Below, one piece after another: positions 1 to 8,803 of a DNA stretch of 64,000 nt. The stretch is from the NCBI GenBank assembly GCA_016219545.1, contig JACRMH010000017.1, positions 1 to 64,000 on the forward strand, given 5' to 3'. This DNA is from Chloroflexota bacterium (GTDB lineage Bacteria > Chloroflexota > Anaerolineae > Anaerolineales > Villigracilaceae). The first letter of the stretch is position 1. Each line of letters starts with the position of its first letter. Under the pieces are notes generated by a model that did no database searches, was not told the DNA's origin, and worked only from the letters and a program-made list of their open reading frames with translations. Both the position numbers and the translations under genes were made by a program.

Positions 1-95
1 AGCGTTACATATGATTTTTGGCGGCCCAGTTCAATGAGCCGCGCGATGGCAGGGAATTCCTCTTCGTCATCAATTAATATCTTCTCTACATCCAT
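1..95 (-). CDS. RNA polymerase primary sigma factor, N-terminal fragment
   Basis: Only the first 31 codons are inside the window; the gene runs off the left edge. The peptide begins MDVEKILIDDEEEFPAIARL and continues through IELGRQKSYVTL. This acidic stretch followed by a helix and a G(R/K)xxxYVTL turn is the pattern of sigma-70 region 1.1, the autoinhibitory domain of housekeeping sigma factors. The ATG at 93-95 has only a weak upstream GGATG. The next gene ends 194 bp upstream, so the sigma gene has its own promoter region. The identification rests on a short N-terminus; another region-1.1-bearing protein is possible. Confidence 0.6.
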   Translation of the reverse strand, partial: MDVEKILIDDEEEFPAIARLIELGRQKSYVT

Positions 96-218
96 TTACA
101 CATCCAACTTTCATAAAATTTTATAAAAACATCCTCAATCAGAATACTCTTTTTTATTTTCAAAAGCAATACCCTTTTGAATTACAGATGCTTTGCAATG
201 ATTTTGTATTACTCGTAA

Positions 219-253
219 CCGTCCCGCAGGTTTCGTACTTGCCTGCGGGACGG
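219..253 (-). terminator. Hairpin after the ABC/DUF4340 operon
   Basis: A perfect 12-bp stem (CCGTCCCGCAGG / CCTGCGGGACGG) with an 11-nt loop lies 36 bp beyond the stop of the DUF4340 gene and before the sigma factor gene. There is no clear U-tract on the minus strand, so it may be a weak or factor-assisted terminator, or simply a dispersed palindrome. The rest of 96-289 is AT-rich and shows no gene. Confidence 0.45.
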
Positions 254-289
254 TGTCATTAAGTGGTTCGAGTACCTTGTATAAACCCG

Positions 290-1006
290 TTACGGCGCAG
301 GGGTTACGGATATTTCCGGCGTTGGCGCTCCGTCAGTTGGCGAAACAGGCGTCTCGGTCGGAGGAAGCGGGGAGGGTGTTGGCGTATTCAAATAGGGAGG
401 GAAACTCGCCAACTGCGTCAATGAGTCGATCCCGTTCAGATCCACGATCATCATTTTGCTTTTATCAAGACGCACGTAGTAACCATTCTGTGACGGCGTT
501 GTGTCGCCGACTTCAAGCGTGTGAGTTTTTCCATCTGCAAAAACAATAGTGATGATGAATTTGGGCGAGTCGAAACCGAAGATGGAAGGGTCTGCATCCG
601 CAGGGATCGGACTCGTAACCAGCAAAGCGGATATTTGCGATGCGGCCGCTTCAGACCAACCTTGATCTGCTTCGGCCTTAATGGGCAGTTTCAACACCCA
701 GATATTTTTCTCATCCCGCGCCACTTTGACAGTTTCCCCAAGTGCGGGGCTGATCTCAATACTATTTACGATGCCATCGCTTTCATTAAATACAAAAGTG
801 GTTACTTCGCCTGCGGGCGTGGCTTCTGCTTCCTTGTTTTTCTTTTCACGGTTCAGGTAAATAACAAAGAGAGACAATGCGAGAAGTAGTAGGACGGCGA
901 TCAGAGTACCGGCACGGAAAGCCGGTTTTTTTGGCGTGGAAGGCGCTGGAACGATTGCCGGGCTTTTCTTTTGTGACGATGTTTTGCTTGTTGCTTTACG
1001 AGCCAT
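290..1006 (-). CDS. DUF4340-type single-pass membrane protein
   Basis: This 238-residue protein has a basic, Ser/Thr/Lys-rich N-terminus (1-28), one transmembrane helix (about 33-50) and an extracytoplasmic domain (about 65-190) of the DUF4340 type. It ends in a Pro/Thr-rich tail (about 205-238) that looks like a flexible linker. It starts 3 bp after the stop of the GldG-like gene, with GAGAGG upstream of the ATG. DUF4340 proteins commonly follow GldA/F/G-like ABC genes, and the placement here fits an accessory subunit of that exporter. The substrate is unknown. The family assignment comes from the pattern of the domain and the operon position, not from a search. Confidence 0.75.
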   Translation of the reverse strand: MARKATSKTSSQKKSPAIVPAPSTPKKPAFRAGTLIAVLLLLALSLFVIYLNREKKNKEAEATPAGEVTTFVFNESDGIVNSIEISPALGETVKVARDEKNIWVLKLPIKAEADQGWSEAAASQISALLVTSPIPADADPSIFGFDSPKFIITIVFADGKTHTLEVGDTTPSQNGYYVRLDKSKMMIVDLNGIDSLTQLASFPPYLNTPTPSPLPPTETPVSPTDGAPTPEISVTPAP

Positions 1007-1009
1007 TTT

Positions 1010-2620
1010 CTAGCCTCTCTTGCGGCGCGCCAGCCAGGAGGAAACCCCGGCGAACACAACCAATCCCGGCAGGACGAATATAGTCACTAACGCGATAATA
1101 ACGAGTGTGACAGGGTTTAATTTCCCGACATCAAGCATGCGCGGAGTTTGGTTGCGCGGTGTGATGTTGATCAGGTTTTCCTGCTCTGCGGCCCAATCTA
1201 TCGAATTGATGATCATGTTGCCGTTGCCATAGGCATCGAAGGCCTGGTCGGTGGCAAAGAGCGAATTGCCGAATACCACCACACGGCCTGCGGTGACTGT
1301 ATTTTCACCAGCCGCCGCAAGGTTTAGCGGACCGGGAATATCCTTGGCGGGGTCAAACTCTGGCGTTTCTCCTGAGACGAGTTCCGTTTCACCCCATGAT
1401 TTCTCAGAGGTAAGGATGATGGGGGTTAAGGTTACATTTTCGGGCGCTGTTTCAAGGCTGATACTGCGCGCCTGCGGAAGGATCACAAAATAATTATTGG
1501 TCAGGTTCTGCGTGATGGGATGTACACTGAATTGACGCGAAACAGCCTGAAGCATATTTTGTGTGCTTTCAAGGTCGAGCACAATATCCTTGTTGAGTGT
1601 GATACCCCAATCAGAAGTTAAATAATCAGCCAATGGGTCGGGTGAATCGCCAAATTCAGTTACGGCAATGGGGTCTTCCAACACAACCAATGAGCCGCCC
1701 GCATCCACATACTTCTTGAGCAGGGATACTTCTGAAGTGGCTAGCGGCTTCAACGGGCCGGCGATGATGACTGCAAGCGCATCATCGGGGATCTTATTCG
1801 TTGAAAGAAGGTCGAGTGTGTTGACCGTATAGTTCTTTGATTCCAAAGTGGTCTTGGCGATGGAGAAACTCAAGTCGCCGCCGGCTTCCAAGGATGGTTC
1901 GCCATGTCCCTGAAGGAAGTAAACAACGCGCGCTTCCGGGCTGAGGATGCGGATCAGTGCCTGGGTCAGTTCGCTTTCAGAAGCGTATGCGGCGATCTCT
2001 TTGGTCTTGCCCATTTGAAGCAATATCTTGCCGTCGCCGGTGATGCCAGCTTCGCGCGCGGCCAATGGGTCCTGGTCGGGGTTGACAAAGGTGTAATCGA
2101 ATTTACCTTTGCTGTTCGTTTTGAAATTTAATAAGAGAGCCTTCGCGCTTGTAGAGTCAAGGCTTGAGGAGTAGAAGGCAGTCGCGGTTACTTTTTCAGG
2201 AAGGGTGGCAAGGGCTTGCAGGGTTTCGGGTGCGAGTGTATTGGATTTGTCTGCGGTAAGATCCCAGGGCGCACCGAGGAAGGTTGGGTTTTGGAACGCG
2301 AGCATATTTGCTACAAAAAGGATGCCGATCACTGCAACGGTAAGGATTAGTGAGTTGGAACCGTAGCGTGCCTGGCGTCCGGTAAAGAAGCGGCGGACCG
2401 CGTCCGGAGTCATCAGCGCGTAAGCGGCGAGTCCCACAATGAGGAGTCCGGCGCTGATCTCCAGTGCGAGGTTGATCCCATCTGTGCTTTCGAGAGTGAA
2501 CAATTTTAAGGCGAGCATGCCCTTGGCCGCACCGATCAACCCGGTTGAGATACAAGCCAGGAGCGCAACAATGAGTCCGATAAAGGCATACTTCGCGGGG
2601 GTGTTTTTCTTTTTAGCCAT
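1010..2620 (-). CDS. GldG-like ABC exporter auxiliary protein
   Basis: About 536 residues. Three N-terminal transmembrane helices (about 10-30, 50-72 and 90-110) are followed by a large extracytoplasmic region of the GldG/ABC-auxiliary type (about 130-480), a last transmembrane helix (about 500-525) and a basic RRKRG end. I chose the ATG at 2618-2620 (MAKKKNT) because it follows the permease stop by 1 bp and has GGAG about 11 nt upstream; an ATG eight codons earlier is possible. GldG proteins work with GldA ATPase and GldF permease, which lie directly upstream. In Bacteroidetes they support gliding; in other phyla the substrate is not known, so no motility role is claimed. Confidence 0.8.
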   Translation of the reverse strand: MAKKKNTPAKYAFIGLIVALLACISTGLIGAAKGMLALKLFTLESTDGINLALEISAGLLIVGLAAYALMTPDAVRRFFTGRQARYGSNSLILTVAVIGILFVANMLAFQNPTFLGAPWDLTADKSNTLAPETLQALATLPEKVTATAFYSSSLDSTSAKALLLNFKTNSKGKFDYTFVNPDQDPLAAREAGITGDGKILLQMGKTKEIAAYASESELTQALIRILSPEARVVYFLQGHGEPSLEAGGDLSFSIAKTTLESKNYTVNTLDLLSTNKIPDDALAVIIAGPLKPLATSEVSLLKKYVDAGGSLVVLEDPIAVTEFGDSPDPLADYLTSDWGITLNKDIVLDLESTQNMLQAVSRQFSVHPITQNLTNNYFVILPQARSISLETAPENVTLTPIILTSEKSWGETELVSGETPEFDPAKDIPGPLNLAAAGENTVTAGRVVVFGNSLFATDQAFDAYGNGNMIINSIDWAAEQENLINITPRNQTPRMLDVGKLNPVTLVIIALVTIFVLPGLVVFAGVSSWLARRKRG

Positions 2621-2621
2621 T

Positions 2622-3371
2622 TTAGCGCCATCTCCGAATTTCAATTGCGGTGGTGCCGGTGAACAAGCCCAGCGCAGTGAGACTTAAGTAATAAACAATA
2701 TCTCCCAATTTGATCGTTCCGTTGTTCATGGATTCGGTGAAATGCGAGGAAAGGCTAAGATATTTGAACACCTCTCCGCCTTGTCCGCCTTGAAGGAGTC
2801 CCGCCGGCAGGCTGATCATGAACCAAAGGAAGAAGAATAGTCCGAGGGTGGTGAAGAAGGCCGCGAATTGATTCGTGAAAATGGCGGAGATGCCAACGCC
2901 CAACCCAAGCAGCGCGGAACAGACTAAGATCAACCCGATATAAGATGAAATGACCAGACGCCAGTCAATGCTTGGCTGGACAAAATTATTCAGGATGATC
3001 GGGAACACAAGTGTGGCAGCAGCCAGCGTGAGGATGAACATGAGCGCTCCCAGCCATTTGCCTGCCACGAGTTCAAAGTCGCGGATCGGGGCGGTGAGCA
3101 GAAGTTCGAGCGTCCCCATGCGTGCTTCATCAGAGAGCAGGCGCATGGTCAACGCGGGGCTGAGGAAGATCATCAGGAAGACGAACAGCCAGTTGAGAGG
3201 TGTGCTCTCGGGAGCAGGTCCGCCCATTGCAGCTGATTGTGAAGTGAAAAACATGATCAGGGCAAAGTAAATGCCCAACAGGAAAAGAACGGCAAAGGCC
3301 ACCACATAAGCCAGAGGCCCGCTAAAGTAATTATCATATTCGCGTTTTGCGATAGTCCAAATATTTCTCAT
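2622..3371 (-). CDS. ABC-2 type permease (GldF-like)
   Basis: This 249-residue protein has about six hydrophobic segments (around 20-40, 60-80, 105-130, 140-165, 172-195 and 225-242). It contains the ABC-2 permease signature region with RLLSDEARMGTLELLLTAPI between the second and third segments, typical of the GldF/NosY branch. The start codon lies 11 bp after the ATPase stop, and the stop is 1 bp before the next start, so it is translated as part of one operon. It should form the membrane channel of the exporter together with the ATPase. Confidence 0.88.
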   Translation of the reverse strand: MRNIWTIAKREYDNYFSGPLAYVVAFAVLFLLGIYFALIMFFTSQSAAMGGPAPESTPLNWLFVFLMIFLSPALTMRLLSDEARMGTLELLLTAPIRDFELVAGKWLGALMFILTLAAATLVFPIILNNFVQPSIDWRLVISSYIGLILVCSALLGLGVGISAIFTNQFAAFFTTLGLFFFLWFMISLPAGLLQGGQGGEVFKYLSLSSHFTESMNNGTIKLGDIVYYLSLTALGLFTGTTAIEIRRWR

Positions 3372-3382
3372 GATGTTCCTCT

Positions 3383-4309
3383 TTATTTCTTCTTGTTATC
3401 GGGACCGGTGAGTTCGAGGAAGATTTCTTCAAGGCTCATGCCAAGCGGACGTAACTCAAGCAGGTCATAGCCGGAGCCGATAACTTTCTTGGCCACTTCA
3501 GGACGCAGGTCTTTGCCGGACGAGAATTCAAATTCAACCGCGCCGTCCGGTTTGGTCTCAACGCCTTGCACACCCTTCACTTGTTGGATGGTCTTGGCAA
3601 GGTCATCGGCTTCGCCGCGCACGCGGATAACGACTCTTTCCGCACCGATCAAACGGGCTTGCAGATTCTCGGTGGTATCTTCGGCAACGATCTTGCCCTG
3701 GTTGATGATCAACACACGGTCACAGATATTTTGCGCTTCATTTAACAAATGGGTGGAAAGCAACACGGTTCTTTCCTTGCCGATCTCGCGGATCAACTCG
3801 CGGACTTCCACAACCTGCCCGGGGTCAAGACCAATGGTCGGTTCATCGAGGATCAGCACTTCGGGTCGGTGAAGAAGCGCCTGAGCGAGCCCAATTCTTT
3901 GGCGCATGCCTTTCGAAAGGTTGCCGATATATCCTTCGGCGCGGTCAGTTAACCCGACCATGTCCAAAACTTCATCCACGCGGGATTCAACATTCGGGAT
4001 CTTGCGCAGGTCGCCCATGAATTTCAAATAATCGAAGACAACCATGTCTGTGTATAGTGGAACCGTTTCCGGTAAATACCCAACGCGTTTGCGGACTTCG
4101 ATCGATTCTTCCACTACATCGTAGCCGGCCACAATGGCCTCGCCATCGGTGGGCGGCATGTAGCCGGTGAGGATGCGCAGGGTGGTGGTTTTTCCTGCAC
4201 CGTTCGGTCCGAGGAAACCCACGATCTCGCCCTGCTGGGCATCGAAGTTCAGGTTGGAAATGGCGCGGCGTGCGCCGTAGTCCTTCGTAAGACCACTGAC
4301 TTTTATCAT
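3383..4309 (-). CDS. ABC transporter ATP-binding protein (GldA-like)
   Basis: A 308-residue ATPase with Walker A (GPNGAGKTT, about 33-41), signature (LSKGMRQRI, about 130-138), Walker B (VLILDEPTIGLDP) and H-loop (STHLL). A C-terminal DUF4162-like domain (about 215-300) is typical of ABC-2 exporters. The start MIKVSGL at 4307-4309 is preferred because AAGGAG lies 5-6 nt upstream; an upstream in-frame ATG at 4324 would consume the ribosome binding site. It is the first gene of the export operon and energises the permease encoded next. Confidence 0.92.
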   Translation of the reverse strand: MIKVSGLTKDYGARRAISNLNFDAQQGEIVGFLGPNGAGKTTTLRILTGYMPPTDGEAIVAGYDVVEESIEVRKRVGYLPETVPLYTDMVVFDYLKFMGDLRKIPNVESRVDEVLDMVGLTDRAEGYIGNLSKGMRQRIGLAQALLHRPEVLILDEPTIGLDPGQVVEVRELIREIGKERTVLLSTHLLNEAQNICDRVLIINQGKIVAEDTTENLQARLIGAERVVIRVRGEADDLAKTIQQVKGVQGVETKPDGAVEFEFSSGKDLRPEVAKKVIGSGYDLLELRPLGMSLEEIFLELTGPDNKKK

Positions 4310-4350
4310 TTCTTCTCCTTGCAAAAAGATATAAAAAATTTACGTTTCAC

Positions 4351-4441
4351 GTCGTTGCGAGGAGGGCTTAAGCCCGACGAAGCAATCTCGGTCACTGCGG
4401 GTGAGATTGCTTCGGGCGAAAATCGTCGCCCTTGCAATGAC
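4351..4441. repeat. 91-bp imperfect fold-back repeat
   Basis: The ends GTCGTTGCGAGG and CTTGCAATGAC are near inverse complements, and inside them GAAGCAATCTC is mirrored by GAGATTGCTTC. The whole segment can fold into a long hairpin. It resembles the GTCATTGCGAG...GAAGCAATCTC class of small intergenic repeats found in many bacterial genomes. It lies in the 5' leader of the ABC operon (between promoter and ATPase start). It has no coding capacity. Confidence 0.75.
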
Positions 4442-4504
4442 TTGCAAAACACAAATAAAAGACACAGCCCGTGGGCGGTGCCTTTGTCTGTACTGCCGTT
4501 GATT

Positions 4505-4534
4505 ACTATACAATATCCAAAGAGGCAAAGTCAA
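4505..4534 (-). promoter_or_regulatory. Sigma-70 promoter of the ABC export operon
   Basis: On the minus strand TTGACT (4529-4534) and TATAGT (4505-4510) are separated by 18 bp. Transcription would begin near 4498, giving an approximately 190-nt leader that includes the 91-bp fold-back repeat. Confidence 0.5.
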
Positions 4535-4580
4535 GCGGCGGAATGTTTTCTAATCCAATACTCATATTGGCGCGCTCGGC

Positions 4581-4586
4581 TATAAT
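4581..4586 (+). promoter_or_regulatory. -10 box for a leaderless alaX transcript
   Basis: TATAAT is followed by exactly 6 nt and then the ATG at 4593, with no Shine-Dalgarno sequence. Transcription starting 6-7 nt after the -10 box would place +1 at or next to the start codon. No good -35 box is visible. Confidence 0.5.
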
Positions 4587-4592
4587 GGGCGC

Positions 4593-5312
4593 ATGACCAC
4601 ACTCCTTTACCAAATCGATTCCTATCTTAAAGAGTTTTCGGCAACTGTCACCTCCGTGGATGCTGAAACTCGCGCTGTCGTGCTGGACCAAAGCGCTTTT
4701 TACCCGGGCGGAGGCGGACAACCCTGTGATTTTGGGACTCTCGAAATTGCGGGCGTTGTCTATCCGGTGGACAAAGTGAAGAAGCAGGGTGATGACGTTT
4801 TGCATTTTCTTGGCGGGACGAATCCTCTGCCGCCTGTCAACTCCGCTTCGCACGGGACTTTGGACTGGGCGCGGCGATACCAGTTGATGCGCACCCATAC
4901 AGCCTTGCACATCCTGTGCGGAACTGTCTTCCGCGATTACGGCGCAAAAGTCACCGGCGGTGACATGGACCCGCTCAAGGGGCGCATGGATTTTGAATTC
5001 GAGAACATGCGCGCAGAGTTGGTCAATGCCATTGAAACAGCGGCCAATCTCGAGGTCCAGCAGGGACGCGACCTGCGGGTGAAGATACTTCCCCGGGATG
5101 AAGCATTCCAGATCCCGGATCTGATCCGCACGAAGATCAATCTTCTGCCCGAAGGCATCATGCAGATACGGACTGTCGAGATCGTGGGGCTGGATTTGCA
5201 AGCCGACGGCGGCACGCATGTGAAGAACACGTCCGAAGTTGGCAAGATAAAAGTGGTTGATTACAAGAGCAAGGGCGCGATCAACAAGAGAATTTATATC
5301 GAGATACAGTAG
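4593..5312 (+). CDS. Alanyl-tRNA editing protein AlaX-like
   Basis: This 239-residue protein resembles the free-standing editing domain of alanyl-tRNA synthetase, which removes serine or glycine mischarged onto tRNA-Ala. The N-terminal barrel (1-90) holds the FYPGGGGQP turn, followed by the zinc-binding HTALH motif (H102, H106). The second zinc motif has H209 in DGGTH, where the Cys of the AlaRS CxxxH motif is replaced by D205, as I recall is common in AlaX-M types. The length fits AlaX-M. Its -10 box sits 6 nt before the ATG, suggesting a leaderless mRNA. The stop codon TAG lies inside a palindromic repeat. Confidence 0.9.
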   Translation: MTTLLYQIDSYLKEFSATVTSVDAETRAVVLDQSAFYPGGGGQPCDFGTLEIAGVVYPVDKVKKQGDDVLHFLGGTNPLPPVNSASHGTLDWARRYQLMRTHTALHILCGTVFRDYGAKVTGGDMDPLKGRMDFEFENMRAELVNAIETAANLEVQQGRDLRVKILPRDEAFQIPDLIRTKINLLPEGIMQIRTVEIVGLDLQADGGTHVKNTSEVGKIKVVDYKSKGAINKRIYIEIQ

Positions 5313-5353
5313 GTCACGCTTCCAGCGTGACTGTCACGTTACAAACGTGATCT
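5310..5353. repeat. Palindromic repeat overlapping the alaX stop codon
   Basis: TAGGTCACGCT-TCC-AGCGTGAC is followed by a second small inverted repeat, TCACGT...ACGTGA, and ends in CTA. The first three bases are the TAG stop of alaX. A closely similar palindrome, also overlapping a TAG stop, occurs at 63771-63795. Confidence 0.7.
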
Positions 5354-5374
5354 ACAGTAATAAGAGGAGGCATC

Positions 5375-6349
5375 ATGGAATATCGCAAATTAGGCAGGAC
5401 CGGACTCAAGGTTTCACCCCTCTGCATGGGGACAATGCAATTCGGCTGGTCGGTGAATGAAGTGGAGACGTATCGCATCCTTTCGGCAACTCTGGATGCG
5501 GGCGTCAACTTTATTGATACCGCCGATATATATTCCAAGTGGGTGGAGGGTAACGCGGGCGGAGTCTCTGAAACTTATATCGGCAATTGGATGAAGCAAA
5601 GCAAGATCCCGCGTGACCAGATCGTGCTGGCAACCAAAGTCCGCGGTGAAATGGGCAAGGGACCGAACGACCAGGGCTTGAGCCGTTTCCATATTATGAA
5701 GGCAGTGGATGATTCTTTGCGCCGCCTGCAGACCGATCACATTGACCTGTATCAAGCGCACTGGACAGACGATGACACTCCCATTGAAGAAACCCTGCGC
5801 GCATTTGATGACCTCGTGAAGCAGGGTAAAGTCCGCTATGCGGGCGCGTCCAATTATGCAGCCTGGGAATTGACACAAGCCTTGTGGACATCAGACAAAA
5901 ATGATCTTGCGCGCTTTGATTGCATCCAGCCGCATTACAACCTTTTACATCGTGACGAATTCGAGCGTGAACTGCGCGCTGTCTGTGCGGCGTATGAGAT
6001 CGCGGTCATCCCTTATAGTCCGCTGGCGGGCGGATTTTTAACGGGCAAATACAGAAGGAATTCACCATTGCCTGAAAGCAAACGCGCCGAAGGCCGCAAA
6101 CGGGACATGACCGATAAGAACCTCGCCTTGATAGATGAAATGGAAGTGATCGCCCTGCGCCATCAAGCCACTATTTCACAGGTCGCTCTGGCGTGGATGC
6201 TGGCCGACGTTGTCGTCACCAGCCCCATCATTGGCGCGACATCCATTGCGCAGTTAAATGAAAACCTGGGTGCATTGAATGTGAAGTTGAATGAAGAGGA
6301 AATTTCTGTGCTGAATAAGATGACGGCGTGGAAAGAGGATGAGGAATAA
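5375..6349 (+). CDS. Aldo/keto reductase
   Basis: A 324-residue NADPH-dependent oxidoreductase of the AKR superfamily with a full (beta/alpha)8 length. The catalytic tetrad is visible: D48 and Y53 (FIDTADIYS), K88 (LATKV) and H129 (DLYQAHW). The C-terminal nucleotide-binding region has IIGATSIAQLNENL. A strong GAGGAGG lies 8-9 nt before the ATG. The substrate cannot be assigned; the sequence resembles the AKR11/YqkF-type 'general stress' reductases. It sits alone between AlaX and the WD40 gene. Confidence 0.92.
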   Translation: MEYRKLGRTGLKVSPLCMGTMQFGWSVNEVETYRILSATLDAGVNFIDTADIYSKWVEGNAGGVSETYIGNWMKQSKIPRDQIVLATKVRGEMGKGPNDQGLSRFHIMKAVDDSLRRLQTDHIDLYQAHWTDDDTPIEETLRAFDDLVKQGKVRYAGASNYAAWELTQALWTSDKNDLARFDCIQPHYNLLHRDEFERELRAVCAAYEIAVIPYSPLAGGFLTGKYRRNSPLPESKRAEGRKRDMTDKNLALIDEMEVIALRHQATISQVALAWMLADVVVTSPIIGATSIAQLNENLGALNVKLNEEEISVLNKMTAWKEDEE

Positions 6350-6424
6350 AGCCTATAATATTAACTCACCAACTGCGATAAAATAAATTTTGTTCACACT
6401 CAATCTAGAATTGCGGAGGAGAAT

Positions 6425-8701
6425 ATGAGTCAGCATAAAATCGAAGACAATAATTATCTTTTCGATGATTCAGGTCACAAATTAGGACGAGTAGAATGGG
6501 ACGGAAATGTTTCGGATGGCTCTACCTCACGAGGACATGTTGATAGTTTCGATCATTACATTGACGAAAATGGTTATGATCACGGTAGGATTAACGGGAA
6601 AGTGCATACTGATTTATCGGACTCATTAACCGAAATGTCCTTGGGGATTTTAGTAGGCGGAATAGTATTAATTGCGGCAGGTATTTATCATCTTTACACA
6701 AAGAACGCGTCCGATAAGCTTAATTCCAAAGAAAAACAACAGGTGGCTCAAAGTTCGCCGAACTCATTTCTGAGATTTGTGGCCCAGTTTGGTCTTGGAC
6801 CGGCTTATTTGGCCTGCTATTCACCTGACGGCCGGTGGATTGCCATAGCTGCACCTACGGGTTTATATATTCATGACGCTAAGACAAATCAATTATTAAA
6901 AAAATTAGAGGTAAAGGGGAAAATTGAAAATCTTTCGTTCTCTCCCTTAGGAACATACTTGGCCTCATTGTCATATGAAACCGTAATTTGGAAAACATCT
7001 GACTTTACACCCCTTCGTATGTTCAATGATATTGATGGAATTTCTTTCTCACCTGATGAGAAGCTGATAGCGATGTCTTTTCAATCAAAGAAAAACTATG
7101 CTAATAGCCAAATTAATGTTATGGAGATCGAAAATCAAAAGATTCGGTTGGCATTGAAAGACATTCCTTTCCGTGGACTTTCGGTTATTTTTTCGCCAGA
7201 TGGAAAATTGGTGGCAGTTGGCGCACGGCGTAACTCAAATGGACAGATTCATCTTTGGGACATGTTGTCAAATCATCACATTCTGCCAGCTCCAGAAGGT
7301 AGTGTTTGGGGTATTACATTCTCATCAGACAGTCAAAAAATAGCTGCATACTACCAAAATAACGATATCCGGATATGGAATGTTCAAGATGGAACTTTAG
7401 ATAAAATTATCCCACGTTATGGGAACAAGACAGATCAATGCCTTGCTTTTTCGCCGGATGGAACAAGACTTGCTATAGGGGAATATTCAAATTTGTATTT
7501 TTGGGATTTAAAAGACGATAAGGAGATCAAAAAAAATGATGAAGTAACGCAGGCAAAAGGATGGTTTCTTGAAGAAGATATATCTGTGAGTAGAAAAAAT
7601 ATTCGCGCAGAATATACATCTGTAAGTTTTTCGCCTGACGGAACTCAGTTGATCGTTGGTGCTAAAAACCATACTTCTCAAATATGGAACGTTAATGAAA
7701 ATATTATTGATATAGTCATGCCTAATTACTCAGGGAGTATAAGTCACTTGGAATTTTCGCCAGATGGCAGCTCGCTTTTAATTGAGACTTATAATGGCTC
7801 GCTCAAGGTCCTGGAATTAGAAAACCCAAAGATTGTTTCTGAGTTTTACAAAAAAGAATCTATCCCAGCTCATTTTGCCAACAACGGCAGATGGGTAAAG
7901 TTTGATTATGCCATCCAGATTCTCAAAGATCAAAAGGTAATAAAAATCTTTTCTGGTTTTTCTCCAGACCGTGATTCTGACAGGGTTGCATTGTTTAGTC
8001 TTTATGGTAGCCTTGATAAAATTGCGATCATGGACCATCCCTGGAAAGATGACGAGAAGATTGAATATATTTTCCAAAAAAAGCCGAGAATTATTTGCTT
8101 TTACAATTCTGGAAATAATATCTTGTCAATCGGGCAGGAGGAAGAAAGTATAGCGTTGGCAAAAAAATGGGTAAGGGACGATTTTGGGTGGCACGAAACA
8201 GGTAAGTTAAAACTTGATGCAAATATTCGCCAATTCTCCGAACCAACAATCTCTCCAGATTTTAGATTTGCAGCGATAGAGATTCATGATAAAGAATGGT
8301 TTATTTTATCTTTAGATAACTTTGGAATTCAATTTCATATTGATACTGCTGATTGGTATGGATACGCTGGACAAGGTTTATTCACACCTGATGGTCGTTT
8401 TTTTATTCGATATGGAGGCGATTATTATTTAAAGATATGGGACACAGATAAAGGCGAGAAAGTTGATTCTGCAGAAATGAAAGAAAAAGCCGCGACTTGT
8501 GTTGCTGTATTTCCAGACTCCACGCATGTGGTTACAGCGCGAGAAAACCAATTATATTTTTGGGATATTACTGAGAGAAAACTGATAAAGTCGTTCGAAA
8601 TGAAAGAAAAGATTAATGCAATTGCTATTTCTCCAAATGGGCATTTGATAGCTGTAGGGTTTGATGATGGTGTGACCCAACTTTTCGGTATTGATCTTTA
8701 G
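6425..8701 (+). CDS. WD40-repeat protein with N-terminal membrane anchor
   Basis: This 758-residue protein has a polar N-terminal region (1-68) made of short G-rich beta-hairpin-like repeats, one transmembrane helix (about 72-92) and then a long WD40-type array (about 115-758). At least twelve SPDG-like turns and many IWD/LWD/FWD strands are visible, enough for two seven-blade propellers. No catalytic domain is seen, so it probably scaffolds or binds a partner. There is no signal peptide, and the sidedness is unclear. The codons are clearly more AT-rich than those of the neighbours, which may indicate transfer. A hairpin terminator follows. The start has GCGGAGGAG upstream. Confidence 0.85.
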   Translation: MSQHKIEDNNYLFDDSGHKLGRVEWDGNVSDGSTSRGHVDSFDHYIDENGYDHGRINGKVHTDLSDSLTEMSLGILVGGIVLIAAGIYHLYTKNASDKLNSKEKQQVAQSSPNSFLRFVAQFGLGPAYLACYSPDGRWIAIAAPTGLYIHDAKTNQLLKKLEVKGKIENLSFSPLGTYLASLSYETVIWKTSDFTPLRMFNDIDGISFSPDEKLIAMSFQSKKNYANSQINVMEIENQKIRLALKDIPFRGLSVIFSPDGKLVAVGARRNSNGQIHLWDMLSNHHILPAPEGSVWGITFSSDSQKIAAYYQNNDIRIWNVQDGTLDKIIPRYGNKTDQCLAFSPDGTRLAIGEYSNLYFWDLKDDKEIKKNDEVTQAKGWFLEEDISVSRKNIRAEYTSVSFSPDGTQLIVGAKNHTSQIWNVNENIIDIVMPNYSGSISHLEFSPDGSSLLIETYNGSLKVLELENPKIVSEFYKKESIPAHFANNGRWVKFDYAIQILKDQKVIKIFSGFSPDRDSDRVALFSLYGSLDKIAIMDHPWKDDEKIEYIFQKKPRIICFYNSGNNILSIGQEEESIALAKKWVRDDFGWHETGKLKLDANIRQFSEPTISPDFRFAAIEIHDKEWFILSLDNFGIQFHIDTADWYGYAGQGLFTPDGRFFIRYGGDYYLKIWDTDKGEKVDSAEMKEKAATCVAVFPDSTHVVTARENQLYFWDITERKLIKSFEMKEKINAIAISPNGHLIAVGFDDGVTQLFGIDL

Positions 8702-8723
8702 CTATAGTGAGATTTCTAAACCT

Positions 8724-8758
8724 AGAAGATTTTGAATAGAAGATATTCAAAATCTTCT
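8724..8758 (+). terminator. Hairpin after the WD40 gene
   Basis: AGAAGATTTTGAAT (8724-8737) pairs perfectly with ATTCAAAATCTTCT (8745-8758) across a 7-nt loop, 23 bp after the stop codon. The stem is AT-rich and there is no long U-tract. Confidence 0.6.
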
Positions 8759-8803
8759 GTTTGTTGAGAAAAAATGACTGTCACCTGATATAAAGTTATC
8801 CAA

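Noticed and set aside
235..275. GGTTCGAGTACC-like sequence resembling a tRNA T-arm
   Set aside because: No matching acceptor, D or anticodon arm is found around it on either strand.
4319..4592. Short coding frames in the gap between the ABC operon and alaX
   Set aside because: They arise from the fold-back repeat and promoter sequence and have no ribosome binding site.
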